Of a stretch of 64,000 nucleotides of DNA, positions 18,488 through 26,496 are shown one piece after another (positions within the stretch are counted from its first letter, which is position 1; every line of letters starts with the position of its first letter). Both the position numbers and the translations under genes were made by a program. The notes under the pieces were generated by a model that saw nothing but the letters and a program-made list of their open reading frames with translations, was not told the origin of the DNA and ran no database searches. Source of the stretch: Denitrobaculum tricleocarpae (lineage in GTDB: Bacteria > Pseudomonadota > Alphaproteobacteria > Kiloniellales > Kiloniellaceae); the NCBI RefSeq assembly GCF_007004665.1, contig NZ_ML660055.1, forward strand, positions 470,452 to 534,451, written 5' to 3'.

Positions 18488-19534
18488 ATGACAGTACGGA
18501 CCACCGCCGCCCGCCTTCTCGGCGCATCTCAGTCCCGCCGAGCGCTGTCCGGCAGGCTTGCGCTTTGCGCCATCGCGATCGTCGGCCTGGCATATTCGGC
18601 GCTTCTGTCGGGGTTGCCCGTGCGTCAGTCTCTCATCGAAGACAGCAATCACGCGCAAGACATCTGGCATCCGGCGCCCGGGGCCCTGGCGGGTTCCCAG
18701 GTCATTCGCCCCGTCACTTCCGATCACTTTGAAGCCTTGTTGAAGCAGGCGGATTTCGATCTCCAAGCGGTCCGAGCCGAGACGGCTGCCGTTCCCAGGA
18801 TTTACGTCCGTCGCCTTCCAGTCGATCTGGTGGAAGTCGACGACACCCTGCGCAGGAAAAAGCTTTTCTTCGGCGCCATGCTGCCCCTGATCCTGATGGC
18901 CAATGAAGAACTCCGGGCCGAACGCGCTCATGTCGAAGCGCTGAGGGACCGCTATCCGGCCGTAACGAGAGAGACCGGCCTCGCTCAACTCACCGATGTC
19001 GATCGCCGTTGGCTCGAAGCTGTTCATGATCGTTACGAGACCGAAGCCGGGGATTGGCACGCCCTGCTGCTGCGTCTCGACGAGATCCCGGTCAGCCTGA
19101 TCATGGCACAAGCCATTCAGGAGAGCGGCTGGGGGACGTCGCGCTTTGCCCGGGACGGAAACGCCCTCTTCGGGCAGCGGACCTGGAACCCGGACGAAGA
19201 GGGTCTTGTGCCTGATTTGCGGTCAGAGGGGCAAACCTACCGGGTGAAAAGCTTTCCGGACCTGATGGCCGCCGTCCGTTCCTACATGCGCAACCTGAAC
19301 ACCCATGACGCCTACAAGGACCTGCGGGCGCAACGGGCCAAGCTGAGGAAACAGCCGGCCAACGCGCCGGGACGTCAACTCGCATCGAGCTTGACCCGAT
19401 ATTCAGAGGAAAGCGCCGGTTACGTGAAGGCGCTGAGGGGTCTGATCCGCGACAATGATCTGAGCGCCCTCAACAGGGCGCGCCTGCGCCCCAACCATGA
19501 TCTCGTGGCTTCTCGCGGTCCGGCGGATTTGTAG
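18488..19534 (+). CDS. Bax-like N-acetylglucosaminidase (glycosyl hydrolase 73 type)
   Basis: Probable peptidoglycan hydrolase of 348 residues. A hydrophobic segment at about 25-43 (LALCAIAIVGLAYSALLSGL) anchors or exports it. The catalytic domain begins near residue 195 with LDEIPVSLIMAQAIQESGWGTSRFARDGNALFGQ, where the glutamate of IQESGWG is the family's catalytic acid; FPDLMAAVRSYMRNLNTHDAY and ASSLTRYSEESAGYVKALRGLI complete it. This matches the glucosaminidase domain of E. coli Bax. The region between (about 70-180) is helical and specific. A TTG two codons upstream is an alternative start. No neighbouring partner is evident. Confidence 0.85.
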   Translation: MTVRTTAARLLGASQSRRALSGRLALCAIAIVGLAYSALLSGLPVRQSLIEDSNHAQDIWHPAPGALAGSQVIRPVTSDHFEALLKQADFDLQAVRAETAAVPRIYVRRLPVDLVEVDDTLRRKKLFFGAMLPLILMANEELRAERAHVEALRDRYPAVTRETGLAQLTDVDRRWLEAVHDRYETEAGDWHALLLRLDEIPVSLIMAQAIQESGWGTSRFARDGNALFGQRTWNPDEEGLVPDLRSEGQTYRVKSFPDLMAAVRSYMRNLNTHDAYKDLRAQRAKLRKQPANAPGRQLASSLTRYSEESAGYVKALRGLIRDNDLSALNRARLRPNHDLVASRGPADL

Positions 19535-19587
19535 AGCGCCGGCTCACGGCCCTCTCCCTGTACAGGCGCTCCGAACCTTATCGCTTG

Positions 19588-20742
19588 TCACGAACGCGGG
19601 ATATAGAACTGCTTGCCCAGCCAACGCCAGCGGCGGTCCGGCCCGGGCAGTGTGCAGTTGATGCGCCGCCGTCCCGGTTTGAGTGCGCTATCGATGCGCA
19701 CTTCCACCCGGTCCAGGCCGAGCTGCTCGACAACCACTTCATGGTTGCCCGTGTAACACTGCAGACCGTTGAGTGACTGAACTTCGGCCGTAACGGTAAA
19801 GCCATAGGCCGGCGGATTGGTCTCCTCACTCAGCAGAAGGTCACCGGGTGTGACGTCGGTCACGGGCAGTGGCAGGGAGTTCACGGTCAGACGGAAGCGG
19901 TCGAGTCCACCATAGGTCTCGCTTAAGGGAAAACGCGGCAGGGTAAAGAGGTCCTCTGTGCGGCCGATCGCACCTGACTGTTGGCCAACCGCAGCCTCGA
20001 AGCCGGCCTCGCGCGCCACTTCGACCAGTTCGGTTCCGTATTCGCCGTAGGGATAGGCGAAAATCGTGGCGGCCGCACCCAGTTCTTCCTGAAGCCGTCG
20101 CCCGGCTTCTTTGATTCTCGCGAGATTTGAGGCCGAATCCGCCTCGATCATGTGGCCGTGTTTCGAGCCATGCAGCCCAATCGTGACGATCGGCTGTTTT
20201 GACAGTTCACGGAGCTGATCCCAGGTCATGAAGTCCGGATAATTCCGGTCTACGGCATCGCTGGAGACGAAAAGCGTAAAGGGCAGATTGGCCGCCCGCA
20301 GCCGGGGCCAGGCTTCGCGGAACACCGAGGCGTAGGCGTCGTCGATGGTCAGAACCACACTGCGGTCCGGCAGTGTGCGTCCTTCGCGCAGGGCGCGCAC
20401 CACCTCGGTCAGGGGCAGGACATTGTAGTTGCCGGACTGCAATTCCGCGATATGGGCTTCAAACTGTGCGAGTGTGATATTGGTGGCCGGAAAGCCGCTT
20501 TCCCCGAACCTCTGGTACATGACGGCAACGGCACCATTATCCGCCGCCGGTCTGGCTTCCGGATCGGCTTCGGTTCTTGCCGGCGGTTGAGCCGGGTCCG
20601 GGGTGCTATGGGCCGGTGCCGTTGTGGCTTGTGCAGGGGGGACGGGTGCAAAAACCACCGGACTCGCGCCAAGGATCAACGCGAGCGCAAGGCTCCAACA
20701 GATTTTTCTGACCGGAGAAGAGGTTTTTACAGGGGATGTCAC
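19588..20742 (-). CDS. exported polysaccharide deacetylase family protein
   Basis: A 384-residue NodB-type hydrolase. After a signal peptide (KICWSLALALILGASPVVFA) and a proline-rich linker, the deacetylase domain shows motif 1 TIDDAY (catalytic base and metal Asp), motif 2 HGSKHGHM (metal His pair) and FAYPYGEY as motif 3. A separate beta-rich C-terminal domain starts near residue 270 (DVTPGDLLLSEETNPPAYGF) and contains two Cys (LQCYTGNH, RINCTLPG) that could pair. The chosen start is the GTG at 20742, with AAAAGGA about 9 nt upstream; a TTG 13 codons earlier lacks a ribosome site. The substrate is unknown. Confidence 0.88.
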   Translation of the reverse strand: MTSPVKTSSPVRKICWSLALALILGASPVVFAPVPPAQATTAPAHSTPDPAQPPARTEADPEARPAADNGAVAVMYQRFGESGFPATNITLAQFEAHIAELQSGNYNVLPLTEVVRALREGRTLPDRSVVLTIDDAYASVFREAWPRLRAANLPFTLFVSSDAVDRNYPDFMTWDQLRELSKQPIVTIGLHGSKHGHMIEADSASNLARIKEAGRRLQEELGAAATIFAYPYGEYGTELVEVAREAGFEAAVGQQSGAIGRTEDLFTLPRFPLSETYGGLDRFRLTVNSLPLPVTDVTPGDLLLSEETNPPAYGFTVTAEVQSLNGLQCYTGNHEVVVEQLGLDRVEVRIDSALKPGRRRINCTLPGPDRRWRWLGKQFYIPRS

Positions 20743-21084
20743 GCCAACCCATCCTTTTGATTTTAAACAAATTCTTTCCAATTGCCCGCATAACCCGTGG
20801 CGATCGGATGGAATCCCTGCGAATTTGATAACACATCAATTGTTATCGCATTCTAAACGTTGGCATTTTGCGTCTCTTTCGCTCAGGATCAGACCGGTCT
20901 ATTCTTTTCCGAAATTCTAAAGGATGCCGGTTTACTGGCCGTGGTGATGATGGCCTGGCGTTGGGGTGTTCGCCGTTTTCAGACTGGATCCGGTGAATGA
21001 GGTTGAAGAACACAGTGTTAGAGCGCAGATCGCAGCCCCGTCCGCCGGGCCGTGCGAGCACCCGCTCTGAAAGGGGAACGAATC
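20743..21084. promoter_or_regulatory. divergent promoter region with a 21-bp operator-like palindrome
   Basis: This 342-bp gap separates the deacetylase gene, leftward, from the nitroreductase gene, rightward. It contains a perfect inverted repeat GATAACA-N7-TGTTATC at 20827-20847, about 85 bp before the deacetylase start, in AT-rich sequence. Odd spacing between 7-bp arms is typical of a dimeric repressor or activator site; the regulator is not known. Nothing else is recognisable here. Confidence 0.4.
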
Positions 21085-21675
21085 TTGAGCAATATCTTAA
21101 GCGACACCGATCTGGGGATTCTGTTTCGGGATGCCCGAACGCATTCGGAATGGCTGGATAAGGACGTGAGTCCGATCCTGCTCGAGGCGATTTACGATCT
21201 GGTCAAGATGGGCCCAACCAGTTTCAACTGTAATCCGCTCCGAATTCTGTATCTGACGACGCGCGAATCGCGCGAACGGCTGCGTCCAATGCTCTCGAGA
21301 GGAAATGCGGACAAAACCATGGTGGCGCCGGTCACCGCGATTCTTGCCTGGGACACGCAGTTTTATGAGCTCCTGCCCAAGCTCTTTCCGCACAGTGATG
21401 TCCGCGCCAATTTCGAGGGCAAAGCGGAGCATTGCGAAACCACCGGCTTCCGGAACAGCTCGCTTCAGGGTGCATACTTTATCATCGCCGCCCGCGCGGT
21501 GGGTCTGGATTGCGGACCCATGTCCGGTTTTGATAATGAAAAAGTGGATGCCGAGTTTTTCCCGGATGGCCGCCTCAAGTCCAATTTTCTATGCAATCTT
21601 GGCTATGGCGACGCGTCAAAACTGCGACCGCGCTCTCCCCGGCTTGATTTCGACGAGGCCTGTCAGATCCTCTAA
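21085..21675 (+). CDS. RutE-like FMN nitroreductase (malonic semialdehyde reductase type)
   Basis: A 196-residue flavin-dependent reductase, exactly the length of E. coli RutE. It shows the family's start (LFRDARTHSEWLDKDVSPILLEAIYDLVKMGPTSFNCNPLRILY), the FMN-site segment SLQGAYFIIAARAVGLDCGPMSGFDNEKVDAEFF, and a final ARG-like LGYGDASKLRPRSPRLDFDEA. RutE homologues reduce malonic semialdehyde or related aldehydes and nitro compounds. No rut pyrimidine-degradation genes are near, so the function here is open. The start is a TTG with AAGGGGA about 8 nt upstream; a GTG 11 codons earlier is less likely. Confidence 0.85.
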   Translation: MSNILSDTDLGILFRDARTHSEWLDKDVSPILLEAIYDLVKMGPTSFNCNPLRILYLTTRESRERLRPMLSRGNADKTMVAPVTAILAWDTQFYELLPKLFPHSDVRANFEGKAEHCETTGFRNSSLQGAYFIIAARAVGLDCGPMSGFDNEKVDAEFFPDGRLKSNFLCNLGYGDASKLRPRSPRLDFDEACQIL

Positions 21676-21841
21676 GACGATGCGGTTTTCCAAGGGCACG
21701 GGACTTCTGGTGGAATTCTCCTTGCGTGACGGCAGCCAGTGTCATTTATGAGGGCCCGAGCCTTCATCGGGGGTTTTAGAGGTGGATTGCCTGAGGAATG
21801 CTCCGGCGGTAATAGCTGTGTGTCCGTCATCCGTGGGATAG

Positions 21842-22630
21842 ATGAAGCAACCTGACAAGATATTGGCTCTCGATGCCGCAGGAGCCGCCTGCTCTGCGGC
21901 GGTCTGGTGCAACGGCGGGGTGGCCGCGCATTGCTTCGAGACCATGTCGCGCGGCCAGTCCGAGCGGCTGGTGCCCATGGCCGATCAGGTGATGGCACAG
22001 ACCGGGCTCGACTACGGGCAACTCGATGCCATTGCCGTGACCCTGGGACCAGGCGGTTTCACTGGCGTGCGGATCGGCCTTGCCACGGCACGCGCCTTTG
22101 CCCTCGCCCTTGGTATACCCGTGATCGGGGTCAGCAATTTCGAGGCAGTCGCTGCAGCTGCCTTGCCGCAGGAATGTGCGGGGCGCAGTCTTGCCGTGGT
22201 TCTCGACGCCAAGCGCGCGGATCTTTACGTTCAGGCTTTCGTACTGCGCGATCCCGCAGATCTTGAGACTACAGACCTTGAGACTGCAAACCTCAATTCT
22301 GGAGCTATGGGCCGGCTTGAGTCTTTGACTGAGCCTGCGGCCCTGCTGCCGGAGGCTCTGACCGCCGCTTTGCCCGGCGGACCCCTGCTTTTGATCGGGG
22401 ATGCTGCGGATGTTGCTGCCGATGCGCTTCGCGCTGCGGGCCGTTCGGTCGAGGTTTCGCGGGGAAGCGGCTTCGCGGACGCCGCCCGCGTGGCCGCGCT
22501 CGCGGCGTCACGTCCGCTGCCAGACGGAAATATGCCCGCGCCGGGCCCCCTCTATCTTCGTGCGCCTGACGTAACTTTGCCCGGCGGACGTCCATTTGGC
22601 GCACGGCCCGGCGCCGTTCGCTCCAGTTAA
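21842..22630 (+). CDS. tsaB: tRNA N6-threonylcarbamoyladenosine biosynthesis protein TsaB
   Basis: Partner of TsaD in making t6A37 on ANN-decoding tRNAs. The 262 residues begin with the ASKHA-type motif ILALDAAGAACSAAVW and contain GPGGFTGVRIGLATARAFALAL near residues 72-93, the TsaB/TsaD dimer region. The C-terminal half is alanine-rich and less conserved. It is immediately followed by rimI (51 bp), the usual pairing. A short ETxxLET repeat (LETTDLETANL) near residue 140 looks like a species-specific insertion. Confidence 0.93.
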   Translation: MKQPDKILALDAAGAACSAAVWCNGGVAAHCFETMSRGQSERLVPMADQVMAQTGLDYGQLDAIAVTLGPGGFTGVRIGLATARAFALALGIPVIGVSNFEAVAAAALPQECAGRSLAVVLDAKRADLYVQAFVLRDPADLETTDLETANLNSGAMGRLESLTEPAALLPEALTAALPGGPLLLIGDAADVAADALRAAGRSVEVSRGSGFADAARVAALAASRPLPDGNMPAPGPLYLRAPDVTLPGGRPFGARPGAVRSS

Positions 22631-22680
22631 AGCATATTCCGATAGATCTTGTTTCTGAACCCGTAGAGAGAGTCAGTCGC

Positions 22681-23172
22681 ATGCATTCAGATCGCGCCAT
22701 CGAGATTCGCGATCTTCGTCCGGCCGACGCGGCTCTGGCTGCCGCATTGCATGCGGATGGTTTTGGGCAGGACCCCTGGCCTGTGTCGGCCTTTTCCGAA
22801 CTCCTCGCCACACCTGGAACTTTTGGTTTCCTGGCATTTGAGGCGGCTGCGCCTCTTGGGTTCCTGCTCTGCCGGGCGGCTGCGGATGAATGCGAGATCC
22901 TGACCATCACGGTTTTAGAGGCCGCGCGCCGGCGGAGCGTCGGTTCGCTGCTGCTCTCTCACGGCTTGAATCATGCGGCGGCGATAGGTGTGCGGAATGT
23001 CTTCCTTGAAGTTGCCGTCGATAACGCTGCGGCGATAAGTCTCTATCGGCGCGCCGGCTTCGCGCAGACAGCCGTCCGGCCTGCTTACTATCGCCGGAAA
23101 AACCCACAACAACGGGTTGATGCGGCGGTCATGGCGCTGACTTTGGAAGCCGGGCCGGAAGCGAAAACCTAA
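22681..23172 (+). CDS. rimI: ribosomal-protein-alanine N-acetyltransferase RimI-type GNAT
   Basis: A 163-residue GNAT enzyme whose archetype acetylates the N-terminal alanine of ribosomal protein S18. It starts with IEIRDLRPADAALAAALHADGFGQDPWPVSAF and has the core DECEILTITVLEAARRRSVGSLLLSHGL (motif A, acetyl-CoA binding, R-R-x-x-V-G variant of Q/R-x-x-G-x-G/A), then VFLEVAVDNAAAISLYRRAGF near the end, which is the RimI-type motif B. The position right after tsaB supports the assignment. Confidence 0.9.
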   Translation: MHSDRAIEIRDLRPADAALAAALHADGFGQDPWPVSAFSELLATPGTFGFLAFEAAAPLGFLLCRAAADECEILTITVLEAARRRSVGSLLLSHGLNHAAAIGVRNVFLEVAVDNAAAISLYRRAGFAQTAVRPAYYRRKNPQQRVDAAVMALTLEAGPEAKT

Positions 23173-23242
23173 CTCGTGTTACGAGAGTCGCCGTTTCGGG
23201 TACGTCGGTCACCGGGCAACATAACGCCAGTCTTCGATGCAT

Positions 23243-23282
23243 ATTTAGCTAAATGGATCCTAACTAAAAGGCGCATCCTTTT
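23243..23282. promoter_or_regulatory. palindrome and hairpin in the AT-rich mucR leader
   Basis: The 204-bp gap before mucR is markedly AT-rich. It carries the perfect 12-bp palindrome ATTTAGCTAAAT (23243-23254) and the hairpin AAAAGG-CGCAT-CCTTTT (23266-23282), which could end rimI transcription. MucR proteins bind AT-rich sites and repress their own promoter (family knowledge), so this region is the likely autoregulatory target; the exact site is not certain. Confidence 0.35.
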
Positions 23283-23376
23283 GAAAAATAATACAGGTGG
23301 ACAAAACAAACGCGGTTGATTTATATGAAGCCAAGATCAAAAAAATCTAGTGTCCACAAACGAGTAAGAAAAAATA

Positions 23377-23793
23377 ATGTCTGAAGAAGCCCAATCGGAC
23401 GAGCTTTTGGAACTCACGGCCCAGGTAGTTGCCGCGCATGTTTCAAACAACTCCATCCCTGTAAATGATCTTCCACAACTAATTCGGGAAATTTATCAAA
23501 CAATGGCGAGCGTCGGCGCTGCCGACGGTCGCATGGCGGAACGCCCGAATCCTGTTGTTCCCGTCAAAAAATCCGTTACGCCTGATTACATCGTATGTCT
23601 TGAAGACGGCAAGAAACTGAAGATGCTCAAGCGGCATTTGAAAACCGCTTACGACATGTCGCCTGAAGACTACCGTGAGCGTTGGAACTTGCCTCAGGAC
23701 TATCCTATGGTTGCGCCAAATTACGCGAAGCAGCGTAGCCGGCTTGCGAAACAAATCGGCTTGGGAACCAAATCCCGCCGTTCGAAACGTTAG
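23377..23793 (+). CDS. mucR: MucR/Ros-type zinc-finger transcriptional regulator
   Basis: A 138-residue regulator of surface polysaccharide, motility and cell-cycle genes in alphaproteobacteria. The N-terminal oligomerisation region (ELLELTAQVVAAHVSNNSIPVNDLPQLIREIYQT) and the DNA-binding region (VTPDYIVCLEDGKKLKMLKRHLKTAYDMSPEDYRERWNLP) are classic. In the zinc-finger position Cys74 is followed by Asp77 instead of Cys, and His87 by Tyr92 where Ros has the second His, so metal binding may be incomplete. The gene stands alone between rimI and fur, with its own AT-rich leader and a terminator. Confidence 0.93.
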   Translation: MSEEAQSDELLELTAQVVAAHVSNNSIPVNDLPQLIREIYQTMASVGAADGRMAERPNPVVPVKKSVTPDYIVCLEDGKKLKMLKRHLKTAYDMSPEDYRERWNLPQDYPMVAPNYAKQRSRLAKQIGLGTKSRRSKR

Positions 23794-23866
23794 CGGTCAG
23801 CAGTCTGCCAACGTGGTTTCCTGCGCTTGCAAAGGGTCTTGAAGTGACTCTTGTGCCAAAGCATTT

Positions 23867-23906
23867 AAAAAGCGCTGCTCTGCATTGGCCGGGTGGCGCT
23901 TTTTAC
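23867..23906 (+). terminator. rho-independent terminator after mucR
   Basis: The inverted repeat AAAAAGCGC (23867-23875) / GCGCTTTTT (23896-23904) with a 20-nt loop ends in a T run. The A/T-flanked stem could act in both directions, but only mucR ends here. Confidence 0.6.
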
Positions 23907-23947
23907 GTTATAGTCCTCCGCGATAGGTTTCATTTTACGGCAGAATC

Positions 23948-24367
23948 ATGACGTCACGCCTCGAACAGTTATGTGTAGACAAGGGATTGAAGATGACCGA
24001 GCAGCGCCGGGTCATTGCCCAGGTCCTCTCCGAGTCAACAGATCACCCGGACGTTGAGCAGGTTTATCAGCGCGCCTCCAAACATGACCAGAGAATCTCA
24101 ATTGCTACGGTCTACCGCACAGTAAAGCTCTTCGAGGAAGCGAATATTCTCGAGCGTCACGATTTTGGCGACGGGCGGGCCCGCTACGAAGAGGTGCCGA
24201 CGGAGCATCATGATCATCTTATTGACGTAAACAACGGTGACGTTATTGAATTCAGTAACGAAACCATTGAGAAACTTCAGCAACAGATCGCCGAGTCTCT
24301 CGGATACAAACTGGTAGGCCATCGCCTGGAACTCTACGCGGTTCGCCAGAACGAAGATTCCCATTAA
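23948..24367 (+). CDS. fur: Fur-family metalloregulator (Fur/Mur)
   Basis: A 139-residue Fur-family repressor with the winged helix (LKMTEQRRVIAQVLSESTDHPDVEQVYQRA, then ISIATVYRTVKLFEEANILERHDF) and the metal-site motif EEVPTEHHDHLIDVNNGDVIEF around residues 80-101. The C-x2-C structural zinc pair seen in many Fur proteins is absent, as in other alphaproteobacterial Fur/Mur. In this class these proteins respond to Fe or Mn; which metal cannot be told from the sequence. A separate Irr lies at 53001. Confidence 0.9.
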   Translation: MTSRLEQLCVDKGLKMTEQRRVIAQVLSESTDHPDVEQVYQRASKHDQRISIATVYRTVKLFEEANILERHDFGDGRARYEEVPTEHHDHLIDVNNGDVIEFSNETIEKLQQQIAESLGYKLVGHRLELYAVRQNEDSH

Positions 24368-24505
24368 GGATAAGGAGTGGCATTAGGTGGTGCCCGCCGT
24401 GTCCGCAGCGCTCAGATCTTTACATTCTTTCGATCGGGCGAAGCATTTGTTACAGGAACTTTCATCAAGTGAAGCCGGTGACGCGATCGTGAAGGGGAAG
24501 CCTTG

Positions 24506-25390
24506 ATGGTACTGCTGGATACGACAGAGGGTCGCCCGATCGAGGAACGATCGAACAACATCGTGCTTCGACTGGCGGAATCGGCAGCGGAGGTCCGGGC
24601 GGCGCAGGCTTTGCGCTATAGGATTTTTTATCGCGACATGGCTGCAAAACCCTCCGCAGAGGTGGCCGCGCTTGAGCGCGATTTCGACGAGTTCGATGAC
24701 TATTGCGATCATCTGCTCATGCTGGATCAATCGCTTGGCGGCGGCCCGGAGTCCGTGATCGGAACCTATCGGCTCATGCGCCGCGAAGCTGCGGCACGTT
24801 GCGGCCGGTTCTATTCCGCCGATGAGTACGACATTTCCAAGCTGCTCGATCATCCCGGTGAGATTCTCGAACTCGGCCGCTCCTGTATCGACCCGGACTA
24901 CCGCAAGGGCTGGGCGATGCAACTCCTTTGGAAAGGCATCGTCGCCTACGTCATGACCTACGATGTCGAGCTGATGTTCGGCTGCGCGAGTCTCCCCGGA
25001 ACGGATCCGCAGGCTTTGGCCTTGCCTCTTTCTTATCTGTACCGGCACCATTTGGCACCCGAGGATCTCAGGCCCCGCGCCGTCGCAAGCCGCTATCAGG
25101 CTATGGATTTGGCGCAGGAAGAAGACATTCTGCCCAGGCAGGCGCTCCGCGAGATGCCGCCGCTGATCAAGGGTTATTTGCGGCTCGGCGGCTATGTCGG
25201 CGATGGCGCAGTGGTCGACCACGAGTTCGGAACAACCGACGTCTGCGTCGTTGTTCAGATGGCTTCCGTGACCGGAAAGTATCGACGCCACTATATCGGC
25301 GACGAGGTGAAACGGGCCGGCGAGGCTCCAGTAGAGACCTTGCCGACGTCCGGCGATCAGCCGGCGACCGACGGGCAGGACGACGGCTAG
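24506..25390 (+). CDS. olsB: OlsB-like N-acyltransferase (GNAT fold)
   Basis: A 294-residue protein of the Acetyltransf_5 / OlsB group, which transfers a 3-hydroxyacyl chain from ACP to ornithine as the first step of ornithine-lipid synthesis. Visible family segments: AAEVRAAQALRYRIFYRDM, DEFDDYCDHLLMLD, VIGTYRLMRREAA, EILELGRSCIDPDYRKGWAMQLLWKGIVAYVM, LMFGCASLPGTDP, and PPLIKGYLRLGGYVGDGAVVDHEFGTTDVCVVV. The next gene is an OlsA/PlsC-like O-acyltransferase, and together they form the known pair. The ATG at 24506 (AAGGGGAAG upstream) is chosen; a TTG lies one codon before. Hemolysin-like N-acyltransferases share the fold. Confidence 0.75.
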   Translation: MVLLDTTEGRPIEERSNNIVLRLAESAAEVRAAQALRYRIFYRDMAAKPSAEVAALERDFDEFDDYCDHLLMLDQSLGGGPESVIGTYRLMRREAAARCGRFYSADEYDISKLLDHPGEILELGRSCIDPDYRKGWAMQLLWKGIVAYVMTYDVELMFGCASLPGTDPQALALPLSYLYRHHLAPEDLRPRAVASRYQAMDLAQEEDILPRQALREMPPLIKGYLRLGGYVGDGAVVDHEFGTTDVCVVVQMASVTGKYRRHYIGDEVKRAGEAPVETLPTSGDQPATDGQDDG

Positions 25391-25391
25391 A

Positions 25392-26411
25392 ATGGACGCT
25401 GTCGATGTTATGGATCCGTCGCGGGAGTCGACGGATCCCAATCCCGGATCGTTCCTGCGGTCACTCTGCCGTATTCTTGTCTACGCTGCCTTTACGATCG
25501 TTCTGATACCCATCCAATATGTTGCTGTGCTCAGAGGCTCCAATCTGCAGCGCAGTTTGCCGCGCTGGTATCACCGGCAGTGCTGCAGGATCCTGGGGTT
25601 TCGGGTTGAACGACGCGGCCGGCAATCCCGCACGCATCCGACACTCTATGTCGCAAACCACAGCTCCTACATTGACATCATGGTGCTGGGGTCGCTGCTT
25701 CAGGCGTCTTTCATCGCCAAGTCCGAGGTGGCGAGCTGGCCGTTTTTCGGCTGGCTGGCAAAACTACAGCGATCGGTTTTTGTCGAAAGGCGGCGGCACA
25801 AATCGGGCGAAGGCCGGGATGAGATGACGTTGCGCCTGCAGGCGGGCGACGATCTTCTCCTGTTTCCCGAGGGAACATCCAACGACGGCAATTCGGTCCT
25901 ACCCTTTAAGTCTGCGCTCTTTGCGGCCGCCAAGACCGAGTTCGACGGACAACCGATAACGGTGCAGCCGGTATCGGTTGCTTACACAAGACTCGACGGC
26001 GTGCCCATGGGACGCTATCTAAGGCCCTTCTTCGCCTGGTATGGCGATATGGAACTGGCGGGTCATATATGGCGCGCCGTTGGTTTGGGGTGGGTCACGG
26101 TGGTGGTCGATTTCCATCCGCCCGTCACGCTCGACGAGTTTAACTCGCGCAAAGCGATGAGCGATCACTGTTATCGTCAGGTGTCGATCGGTGTCGCCGC
26201 CGCTTTATCGGGCCGTCCGCGCAAGCGGGTCGAACAACTTGTTGCAGCACGCGAATTGGCTCGACTGACCGATGAGCGTCCGCTGGAAGAGCGGCGAAAA
26301 GCGGATCGGCGGATAAGTCGAGCTGAAGATGTCCAAGAGCCGGAAACGCCGGCTTCGGCGTCCCCGCCAGTTGTGAGTTCGGCGCCAGTTGTGAGTCCGG
26401 CGAAGGAATGA
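25392..26411 (+). CDS. OlsA/PlsC-like lysophospholipid acyltransferase
   Basis: A 339-residue membrane-associated O-acyltransferase. A hydrophobic helix near 25-47 (SLCRILVYAAFTIVLIPIQYVAVL) is followed by the acyltransferase motifs: H-x4-D at His90-Asp95 (NHSSYID) and FPEGTS near 156-161. It starts 1 bp after the OlsB-like stop, so the two are co-translated; the likely job is to acylate lyso-ornithine lipid (OlsA) or lysophosphatidic acid (PlsC). The C-terminal tail is rich in arginine and then in proline/valine/serine, with a small duplicated SAPVVS/SPPVVS segment. Confidence 0.8.
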   Translation: MDAVDVMDPSRESTDPNPGSFLRSLCRILVYAAFTIVLIPIQYVAVLRGSNLQRSLPRWYHRQCCRILGFRVERRGRQSRTHPTLYVANHSSYIDIMVLGSLLQASFIAKSEVASWPFFGWLAKLQRSVFVERRRHKSGEGRDEMTLRLQAGDDLLLFPEGTSNDGNSVLPFKSALFAAAKTEFDGQPITVQPVSVAYTRLDGVPMGRYLRPFFAWYGDMELAGHIWRAVGLGWVTVVVDFHPPVTLDEFNSRKAMSDHCYRQVSIGVAAALSGRPRKRVEQLVAARELARLTDERPLEERRKADRRISRAEDVQEPETPASASPPVVSSAPVVSPAKE

Positions 26412-26496
26412 ACGAAACGTCTCGTTTGAGCCCGTCTGCGGTTGCTGTTTAAGACCGCATCGACTGGCCGATCCGAGCATGCGGGTATAGCAAAAA

